Source: Neoceratodus forsteri
Lineage: Eukaryota > Chordata > Ceratodontiformes > Ceratodontidae
NCBI GenBank assembly: GCA_016271365.2
Contig: CM057456.1
Location: 1,393,717,501-1,393,781,500 of the forward strand
Direction: 5' to 3'
Length of the DNA stretch: 64,000 bases
In this document: piece after piece, positions 56,399-64,000 of the stretch
Position numbering within the stretch: position 1 is the first letter of the stretch
How the letters are laid out: each line of letters begins with the position of its first letter
The notes under the pieces: generated by a model
Told to the model about the DNA's origin: nothing
Database searches by the model: none
Seen by the model: the letters and a program-made list of their open reading frames with translations, nothing else
Made by a program: the position numbers and the translations under genes

Positions 56399-56781
56399 GT
56401 TTCCTTCATTTATAGTCACCATACAAAATTGTGAAACTAATGAGTTAAAATACACAATGTGTGATTTATTTAAAAACAAAAAATGAATTAAGGTACTTTG
56501 TATGGGGTAAAAAATACCAAGTGACTGAAATGTATGACTGTTAAAAAAGGTTTTCATTACATTGTATTTTATTAACATTTTTAAGTGTGTGTCACTTTAA
56601 ATCAGTTTGCATAATTCCAATGTGATCTGTTACTTGTCAGACCCTTGAGGAAGACCATGTGTTAGGGTCGAAGCTCTGGAGATGAAGGTTACTGTCTGGG
56701 CAGACAGCCACAGTAATAAATTATTTTATTTTTCATGATATTTGGTCTCCACGAGTGCTGAACTTTTGTCTTTATTGTACT
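56399..56781. repeat. Right inverted terminal repeat of the Penelope-like element
   Basis: Its reverse complement matches the left arm (37382-37467 joined to 50123-50429), e.g. acaataaagacaaaagttca then cactcgtgg, and tcatacatttcagtcacttg then gtattttttacc. Both arms point inward, so the element ends are an inverted pair about 390 bp long. 56782-56908 is ordinary intron before the exon. Confidence 0.85.
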
Positions 56782-56908
56782 GCTATGAGGAAGCTCTCCA
56801 CAGTGTTGCAAGCCTCTTCCAGCTGCAAAGGTTGATATGATTTCTGATATAGAAATAGTGATAGGATACAGGAGGAAAATATAATCTGATTTCCCTAATT
56901 CTTGCCAG

Positions 56909-57021
56909 GGTTAATGACCTTATTTTGCGATGTCGAGAACTCGATACTTGGACTCAGGATCTTGTCCTTCCAGCAGTTGTGTGGCTTCCTGGATTCTTTA
57001 ACCCCCAGTCCTTCTTGACAG
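56909..57021 (+). CDS. DNAH11: Axonemal dynein heavy chain, third exon (DNAH11-like)
   Basis: The acceptor ttcttgccag precedes a G that completes the Trp codon left open at 10760. The frame then reads [37 protein letters not shown] and the first base of the next codon. The donor is gtgagt at 57022. [14 protein letters not shown] is a near-invariant block of axonemal dynein C-terminal domains. [12 protein letters not shown] with LPAVVWL is, from memory, the DNAH11 form; DNAH9 and DNAH17 read differently there. A proline stands where most dyneins have Ala or Ser (WLPGFF), which may be lineage-specific. No damage is seen. Confidence 0.94.
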
Positions 57022-57119
57022 GTGAGTAGCTGGAAAAAGAAAAACTGGTGATATGATTTTATGACTTCCTTTAATTATTGTATTCATTACTGGATCCCAG
57101 GCCTATCATATGATACGTA

Positions 57120-57560
57120 TTGCATGCCTTGTACCCCTCCCAGAATTGTGTCCCATTTCCCCTCATGAAGTTCCTACTACTATATCCCTCCTGAAAGTGG
57201 CACCATTGCACCTTCCCAAAATGAGGGTCCTAGAAGCCTTTCAAAACTTTGCGCCCATAAATATCTCTGAATTTCCACCATCACACCACAGTCATAGTTT
57301 GCATCCTGTACCCTTCCAAAATTTGCACTATTGCCCTGTACTCTTCTGAAATTTGCACCCCTGTGCCCTTCCTAAAACTGCGCCCCACATTCTTCCCAGA
57401 ATTTGCACCTCTCTGCACTCTTAAAACTTGCCCAACTGCTACCAGAATTTGCACTTCACAGCATCCCAAAATGTGACCCACCACATCCTTCCAAAACCCT
57501 CTGCAACAGGCTCTCCTGTAAGCTATGCTCCCAAACCTCTCACAAACTTGAGTCTGGTTT
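57120..57560. repeat. Degenerate minisatellite, about 24-30-bp unit
   Basis: Units of the form (t)cccttcccaaaatttgcacc recur about 15 times, for example ccttccaaaatttgcactat, cttctgaaatttgcacccct and cttcccagaatttgcacctc. They are clearly in tandem but with much drift. It lies 100 bp downstream of a dynein exon. 57561-58289 is intron with no gene recognised. Confidence 0.8.
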
Positions 57561-58289
57561 ATTTTTTCATTTGTTTTAAAATGTTGGTGCTTGGGAGCTA
57601 TTTTATTTAGGGTGTAAGGGATTTGGGTAATGTGGTCAATGTTGAAAATGATTTTTTTTTTGGGTGGGGGTGGCAACAAAAATAATCTATTTTTTTTTTT
57701 CATGGAGCTGTTTGCCTGCCTGCCACCACCTACACCTTGTCTTTATGCCCTGATCCAGGGTCTCCCAGTCCCATCTCCCACAACCCCTGTCATCACACCA
57801 GAAGCAATCTCCACAGTGCAGGACCCAAGAGTCCTCCGAGGGCCATCACGTACAGCAACGGGGGACATGGTTTTTCCATTTTTTGTCCCTCCCTAACTCC
57901 CTGGATCCTCGGTAACTGAGCCTCCACTCAGGGACAGCCAGGAGCTGATAAGACTTGCCTCCCCAGCTGGGAGAGGAGAGCTGCCAAGTGGCCAGCTCAG
58001 TCCACCACCAGCCTCCCCCCCCAACAGATTCCCTGTGGCCTGACCTTGTTCCCAAACTCGGGCCACCGGCGTGGAAGAGGAAAGGTGCTCAAGGTGCCTC
58101 AGCTGTCTGTGCCACTGGGATGGCAAGAATCTTGTTAAGCAAAATCACACCTTTCTGGATGTGTATAATGTCAAAATTGACATACAGTGGGTATTTTGAA
58201 ACATTCAGCATCGCCTCATTCCTCACAACATAAACCAAGGTATGTGTAAAATCTCACCATTCTGTACACCACATTTTGTATAAGTGCTT

Positions 58290-59279
58290 ACTTTATTTTA
58301 GATTGGAACTTTTTCCAGTCATTATTTTCAGCTCCATTAGTGATTTTCAGCGAGTTTTCTTGAGACTGATATCCATTCTTAAGTCCTCAGGTGTTTGGTA
58401 TGGACTGTACCTAAATGTGTCTTCAATAGGTGGGGTTCTCGCATCACCAGAAGGTATCCATCATGACAAGCACGACTTATACATGCATTGCATGGGAAAG
58501 ACACATCATGTTGAGAGGTGTGTCAGCTGCCAAGCCATGCAGCGTAAGTTCCTTGAACATGTAGTCCCCTTATTGGCTGGTAGGTAGGATGTCACCCTGA
58601 AAACTGACAGAGCTGGTGGGTCCGTCTTGAATGTTGGTGCAGGTCTTAGTCAGACTCCAAGCTTGAGTGTTGTATATCCCTTCCGGGGGAGCAATGGGGT
58701 CAGTTCCTGTGATTAGTGCAGAGCAGAAGGAAGAAGTGGTCAAACATGAGGTGCAGTCCTCTAGCTTGAGCAGTGAGGAGCCTAAGAACTTAAACATCTC
58801 ATGGCTTGGGTAGTATGGTCCATTTTAGTTGCCTATTTGTTCCCTCCTCCAATAGATTTGTGCCAAAGTGTGGGATTGGTGTTCTGATGAGATCAAGTGC
58901 AGCTGGATCAGTCCTTTAAAGAACCACCATTTTTGATCACCCCCTGAGAAGAAGCACCACCAAAAGTGGGCTTGTTTTTGCTTTCCAGCCCCTTTCCCCA
59001 TCTTGAGGGTCTGGGGAAGATAGACTTAGCTTTTCATTGTCAGATCATATGCACTGTGAGTCAGGTACTCTCTGGGGCCCTCACCCTGCAAGGTCTCTCC
59101 TTTTAGGGTTTCCTTGAACCTGGATATAGTCAGTGCTGCCTTCCATTCAAAGGACCAGTCCGTGAACTCCAAGGTACATGTACCTTGAGGACAGCCACAC
59201 AGGAGTTCAGCCCCTTCATCCGCTCTAAAGGGAGGGGGAAAAAGGGGTCTTGAGCACTGTCAGAAAGCTAACTTATTTA
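58290..59279 (+). mobile_element. DIRS-type gag fragment (possible)
   Basis: At 58456-58545 the + strand reads HHDKHDLYMHCMGKTHHVERCVSCQA, wherein H..C...H....C..C echoes the Cys/His cluster of the DIRS element downstream (HYDNHTVCVRCLGPTHDTIS). The remainder has no clear reading; parts near 59050-59230 seem to run antisense. This may be an older, separate DIRS-like fragment. Confidence 0.4.
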
Positions 59280-59578
59280 CATGGTCTCACTCTGTTTGGG
59301 CTTTAATCAAGTTGAAGAAATGCAGCTTTGTCTCTCTGCCTTTTTTTGGGGTAGTACTGGTAACAATAGATCTTCCACGGGGATAATCTCTTGCAGCAGG
59401 TAATACACTTGGATCATCGCCAGAGGGTGCTGTGGTGCACAGCAGCTCTCTTCTAGCAGTCTTTTTCCAGGGGCCACCCACACATGACATCATCATTGTG
59501 CTTCTATTTAAGAGTGGGCAGTCCCTGGTATTCTCCGGTCATTTTCCCGCTGTCTTCAGCTCACAGGCAGCAGCTACT

Positions 59579-60092
59579 GCACAGAGTAGCAGTCATCGAT
59601 GAGAACTTGAGCTAGAAATTGACTTTTTTCCATTTCCCTTCCTTCATCGATGAATGTCCAAAGAATCTACAAGCGAGTCAGCACTATTTCAGTCATGTTG
59701 TTGCGACAGGAAGATCTACCATTATGACAACCACACTGTTTGTGTTAGGTGTCTGGGTCCCACACACGACACCATCTCCTGCATTCATTGCTTGGACTTC
59801 AACCAGACAACCCATCAATGACGACTACACCTTGTGCATAGAGTAGCAGTCATCAACGAGAACTTGAGTTAGAAACGGATTTGTCTCCATTTCCCTTCCT
59901 TCATCGACAAATGTCCAAAGAAACTACAAGCGAGTCAGCACTATTTTGGTCATGTCGTTGCGATAGGAAGAGCTACCGTTACGACAACCACACCATTTCT
60001 GTTAGGTGTCTGGGTCTATCACACGACACCATCTCCTGTATTCATTGCTAGGACTTCAAGCAGGCAACCCATTGATGATGACTACAGAAGAT
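59579..60092 (+). repeat. 257-bp tandem duplication across the gag start of the DIRS element
   Basis: gcacagagtagcagtcatcg (59579) recurs as gcatagagtagcagtcatca (59836), and similarity runs through gacgactaca. Each copy holds a Cys/His cluster: copy one reads VCVRCLGPTHDTISCIHC, copy two ISVRCLGLSHDTISCIHC with the first Cys changed to Ser. Either an internal duplication or the family's own 5' structure. Confidence 0.85.
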
Positions 60093-61500
60093 TGAAGCTC
60101 ACTTCATGGAGCAGAAATCGTCTCTCTTGGAGAATGGGGCCTGTCTCAAGGAGCCCCCTACTACTGCTTGACATAAGAAGCATAAATGTGACAAGGATAA
60201 ATCATCCTCATCTTCATCAGGCAAGAACTCGTCGATGTCCACCATTACAGGTGCTGCACCATTGACAGTGCCCTCCAGGACTGCTTCCTCGTTGACAGGG
60301 GTTTACACCCTCTCGACAACGGCGCTTTCTGGTACCCTTTCAGCTGTTTCTATGGAATCCTATGTTAGTTTCCCATCGATGTCTCCTTTCAAGCATTCTA
60401 ATGCCTCTTCCTTTGCTGCCCCGTCGTTGACTGGTCATGCTTCCATGGGAAGAATTACTGATTTTACAGTTTCCACTGCCCCTCCTCCTTCTTCACAACC
60501 ATTCTCTCACAGGGGCCAGTCAGACATCTATAGGGACCTTGGACTTTACTACCCAGGGGCTAGACCTGTTTATACCTCACGTCCTATTTCCTCCACAATC
60601 TCCCTGGTTTCTCAGAAACCCCTTACCCCACCCCCTACCTTTACCTCATTGGACATAGCCACAGTGGTACAACAGGTTCTACAAGTAATTAGGCACTCTC
60701 AACCTCCCACTCCAGGGGAGGAGAGTCACCCTTTCTACCCCTCCACCTGAATGTTTCCAGGGAGACAGGGAGCCATCTTCTCCCTGGTCCCCTTCCTCCT
60801 ATGAGGAAGAGTATTTGTCAGAAGAGGCAGAGTTTCCAGAAGGTTTTCCTGGAGATCTGGAGGATGTTAATCTATAGGACCTGGACTCCCGTCCTCTTTT
60901 TCTAATATTTCCTCATTACATGAGGATGGATCCCACCATGTGGCTGCCTCTCCTTCTGATGACCCACCCTTTCACGAGATGATGGTCCAAATTCAAAAAC
61001 TCATATGGTTTTCAACTACCAAACATGATAAACAAAGAAAGGATATGGCAGATTATCTAGAACTGCCTGAAGAGCCTGTAGTAGTGGTAACCCCACTTAT
61101 ATAAACTTACCAAAACGTGGTTCCAACCATCCCTAGAAAGGCAGATCGCCTTTACCAGGCTCCTCTTGATCATCCTTTTCTTTCCACTAGCCCCAAAGCA
61201 GACTCTGTGGTGATCACAGCAGCTCATGATCGTACCAAATGACCAAAACACATGAGCTCATTACCCCCTGATAAGGAGTCCCACCGACTTGACTACCTTG
61301 GGAAGAAAGTATTCCAGGTGGGTACCACGAATCTTAGAATTCTAAATTGTATGGGACACATGGTCAAATACCAACATACCCTCTGGTCCTCTGCCATAGA
61401 ACTAGTCAATAAACTCCCACCATCTCAGGAGAAGGACCAATTATTGGTTACAATTTGCACTGGCAGTTCCATCTCTTGACACCTGCTCCGCGAAGGATAT
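59640..61500 (+). pseudogene. gag of the DIRS-type element, broken
   Basis: After the duplicated Cys/His cluster there is a Ser/Thr/Pro-rich open frame (60235-60750) and, after more shifts, a C-terminal block at 61252-61479 reading LPPDKESHRLDYLGKKVFQV and YQHTLWSSAIELVNKLPP. This matches the late part of DIRS ORF1 (LD..G.KVF..G...R..NY....YQ..LW). It probably forms the particle; several stops (for example 60748 and 61479) interrupt it. Confidence 0.75.
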
Positions 61501-61609
61501 GATGCAGTGAATACTTCGGCCTGCAAGTCAACTATGGGGATTAACCTGAGACACCATGCTTGGCTACGTGTATCGGGATTTACACCAGATATACAACATA
61601 AAGTGGTAA

Positions 61610-62630
61610 ATGTCTCTTTTAATGGATCTAAACATTTTGGTCCAGGTACCCAAACACTTCTGGATGATCTCCAGGCTTCAGGGTGGACCTTACGGATGGT
61701 ACATGGCATGTATCATACCTCACAGCCATCTTACCAGTATCACTCCCAGTCCTCTTTTCAATCAAAGAGAAGCGGTAAACATAGAGGCACCTACAGAGGC
61801 AGATTCCATGGTTGTTCCCAGCCTTCTTCCAGGACCGCCACTCCTACCTCCAAGGGGTCCTGCTTCCACCCCATGGGTGGAGCCGGTCAGCCCACTTCTC
61901 AGTGACCAACTGGAGCACTGCCCGGGCTTCCTCTACCAGGCCTCGAAAGCCATGGGCGGTCGCTTTGCCCTCCATTTAGAGGCCTGGCAGGTGATAACAT
62001 CAGACGAGTGGGTACTTCAGATCATAAGGATGGGGCACACACTGGAACTCACCTCCGTGCCTCCCCCTCATCCCCCCCCCGCTCTGTCCATTAACCCCCA
62101 CCAAAACCATATTCCTGTTGTCCAGGAGGAACTTCAGGAACTTCTTCACAAGACGGCCATCTATCCCGTCCCTCTGTTGGAGTGCCACCAGGGATTTTAC
62201 TCCCATTTTTTTCTGGTACACAAATGCACTGGAGATCTCAAACCTATATTAGACTTCAAACAACTGAATCTACACATTCAATACAAAAGGTTCAAGATGG
62301 TCACCTTAACATCCATCATGCCGATGTTAAAACAAGGGGATTGGCTATGTGCATTAGACATGAAAGATGCCTGCCTACATATCCCCATCCACTTCGCCCA
62401 CCACCAGTTCCTTCATTTTTACCTGCTAGGACAACATTACCAATTTCAGGCACTCCCGTTTGGTCTCTCATTCTCCCCGAGAGTCTTTACCAAGTGCCTA
62501 ACGATAGTGGCGGTGGCCCTGAGACGGGACGGACATTTTTTCTTCCTGTACCTGGACAATTGGCTTATAAAAGCAGACTCTGAAACCTCTCTGCTTTTGT
62601 CCCTTCAGGCGACTCTCACTCTGTTCTAGT
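61610..62630 (+). pseudogene. Reverse transcriptase of the DIRS-type element
   Basis: A long open frame of 339 codons reads GGRFALHLEAWQVITSDEWV, LQIIRMGHTLELTSVPPPHP, VQEELQELLHKTAIYPVPLL, KPILDFKQLNLHIQYKRFKM, LCALDMKDACLHIPIHFAHH (motif A intact), FQALPFGLSFSPRVFTKCLT and FFLYLDNWLIKADS. The active box is YLDN where DIRS RTs have YLDD. A stop comes at 62627, after which an altered frame continues. It is the longest open frame in the transposons here and is close to intact, which suggests a relatively young copy. Confidence 0.9.
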
Positions 62631-62639
62631 CCCTAGGAA

Positions 62640-63420
62640 TTACAGTCTGCTGGTCCAAGTCCAAACCAACCCCTACCCAGTCTCTCCAGTATATAGGAGC
62701 TGTTCTGGATACCGCCTCCACCAGAGCTTACCTCCCTGCCAACAGACAGGACAGACTTCTGTCTCTGGCTTCCCAGATACAAACTCAATGATTTATCAGA
62801 GCCAGACGTCTCTTTTGCCTTCTGGGGCATATGGCTGCAGCCATCCCCACAGTGGCCTTTGCCCATCTGCATATGAGACCAATCCAATGTACTCTTCAGA
62901 ATTATTTGTGGCAAAAGACAGGGGATTTCAAAGACAAAATCAGAGTCACTCCCATTCTACGCTCGTCCCTGAATTGATGGACCCAGCGTGCCAGCCTATC
63001 TCAAGGCAAGCCCTTCCAGTCCCTCCTCCCCAGCAGACGTTGACCACGGATGCTTCCCTCGAAGGCTGGGGAGCACACCTGGGTCCCTACAGAACACAGA
63101 GCAGGTGGCCCTGATTCTCCGTTCCTCCTCATATAAATCTACTGGAAATGAAAGCAATCTGCCTTGCCCTTCAGGCTTTTCACCTCCACCTCTCCCTGGG
63201 GCTTCTACTGATCCAATCAGACAACACCTCAGTGGTGTACTACCTGAACAAACAAGGAGGTACCACGTCCCGCATTCTCTGCAGGGAGACAGTGGTGGTT
63301 TGGCAGGAAGTCATACTTCAACACCTACCGTTGATAGCCGTCCATCTACTGGGACACCACAATACCTTGGCCAGTGTTCTCAGTCTCCAGTCCTCCACTC
63401 CATTCTTCAGATGATCTTTC
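62640..63420 (+). pseudogene. RNase H region of the DIRS-type element
   Basis: TLTTDASLEGWGAHLGP (63037 area) supplies the first RNase H aspartate. After a shift, LLEMKAICLALQAFHLHL carries E, and LLIQSDNTSVVYYLNKQGGT carries the next D. This is the DIRS version of RNase H that follows the RT. Frameshifts near 62640 and 63110. Confidence 0.85.
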
Positions 63421-63599
63421 AATTGTGGGGGCCCCCGAACCTCGACATTTTTGCCTCCCCCAACAATCAACTACTCCCCAGATATTATTCCAGTATCCTG
63501 AACAGAAAGGGATAGTCTGTAGATGCCCTGTCCCAGCCATGGGCAGGACTCTTCTTATATGCTTTCCCCACAGTCCCACTCCTGCAACGGACTCTACTG

Positions 63600-64000
63600 A
63601 AACTACAACTTGAACCTGCCACCATGATCCTCATAGCTCCTGTGTGGCATCAGCAGGTGTGGTTTCCCCTACTTCAACAGTTCTCAGTAGCAGACCCCAT
63701 TCTGTTGATAATCAGGTCAAATCTGTTGACTCAAGATCAGGGAACCCTTCTTCATCCCAACCCGAAGCCACTACACCTTCATGCTTGGCTCCTGAGGATG
63801 CTTTCATAGCTCATCTTCAAGTCTCCTCACCAGTGGCCAATATTCTGTTGGCTTCACGTGAACCATCTACCAGGGAAACATATAATGCTAAATGGAAATG
63901 CTTCTCCATATGGGCCACTTCCCGGCCGTTGGACCCTTATTCATGTCCACTGACTAAAATATTGGACTACCTGGCCTCGCTTGCTGAGACAGGTTTGAGC
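63600..64000 (+). pseudogene. Tyrosine recombinase of the DIRS-type element (N-terminal part only)
   Basis: After a reading with ILIAPVWHQQVWFPLL (63630 area; the end of the previous region), frame text around 63810-64000 gives SPVANILLASREPSTRETYN, then AKWKCFSIWATSRPLDP and KILDYLASLAETGLS. This is the core-binding half of a phage-type tyrosine recombinase, with the helix YxxxWxxFxxW. The catalytic R-H-R-Y half is beyond the window. Confidence 0.78.

Larger units (their letters stand above)
37382..56781 (-). mobile_element. Penelope-like element with inverted terminal repeats, split by two later insertions
   Basis: Coding parts on the minus strand give RT (56341-55806 and 52600-51719) and a GIY-YIG endonuclease (51636-51280). 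Both extremities start agtacaataaagac reading inward. The left arm (37382-37467 plus 50123-50429) and the inverted right arm (56399-56781) match over about 390 bp. A Gmr1-type LTR element (37468-50117) and a TTAA element (52605-55801) lie inside. The element is dead but almost complete once the insertions are discounted. Confidence 0.85.
10761..56908 (+). other. 46.1-kb dynein intron packed with transposons
   Basis: The gtgagt donor at 10761 and the ttcttgccag acceptor ending at 56908 join a Trp codon split TG|G, so the two exons are consecutive. Everything between is intron. It is built mainly from CR1 and L2-like LINEs, SINEs, a Penelope-like element and a Gmr1-type LTR element. Confidence 0.9.
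59280..64000 (+). mobile_element. DIRS-type retrotransposon (tyrosine-recombinase class), 3' end beyond window
   Basis: A 5' non-coding region is followed by a gag with a Cys/His cluster, RT, RNase H and the beginning of a tyrosine recombinase, the domain order of DIRS elements. No integrase or aspartic protease is seen. The 5' boundary is approximate (a TATA-like ctatttaagag is at 59506). All frames are broken by stops and shifts. The element runs off the window. Confidence 0.85.

Overview
The window is nuclear DNA of a vertebrate and runs along one host gene on the + strand, an axonemal dynein heavy chain most like DNAH11. Three exons are visible: 10368-10550, 10645-10760 and 56909-57021. 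Their phases agree (0, then 2, with the third exon supplying the last base of a split Trp codon), and every visible splice junction is canonical AG/GT. The introns are at least 10.4 kb, 94 bp, 46.1 kb and at least 7.0 kb. The long ones are filled almost entirely with decayed transposable elements. The mix of CR1 and L2-like LINEs, an L1/Tx1-like LINE, Gmr1-type Ty3/gypsy elements, a Penelope-like element, a DIRS-type element, several SINEs and small DNA elements points to a non-mammalian, non-avian vertebrate with a large genome. Lungfish, salamander or caecilian are my guesses; the species cannot be fixed from the sequence.

Layout. 1-6859: Gmr1-type LTR retrotransposon A (5' LTR cut by the window edge), inserted into the gag of an older antisense gypsy element (6860-7540 and LTR-like sequence beyond). 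7580-9235: a cluster of hairpins. 10368-10760: two dynein exons. 10812-35125: antisense CR1 fragments, SINEs, an antisense L1/Tx1-like LINE, and a three-level nest in which an L2-like LINE sits inside a CR1 and itself contains another, nearly complete CR1. 37382-56781: a Penelope-like element with inverted terminal repeats. It was split by a 12.65-kb Gmr1-type element B (perfect 5-bp target duplication) and by a 3.2-kb TTAA-flanked DNA element that carries two tandem-repeat blocks. Element B in turn holds a near full-length CR1 with an esterase-type ORF1, a SINE, a poly(A)-tailed retro-insert and a palindromic MITE. 56909-57021: third dynein exon. 57120-57560: degenerate minisatellite. 58290-64000: DIRS-type sequence, with gag, RT, RNase H and the start of a tyrosine recombinase.

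How it works together. Only the dynein exons look functional. Every transposon coding region shown has stops, frameshifts or damaged catalytic residues, so the window is a layered record of insertions. Target duplications and interrupted reading frames allow many of them to be put in relative order. Both Gmr1-type elements have integrase upstream of reverse transcriptase, the reverse of the usual Ty3/gypsy order.
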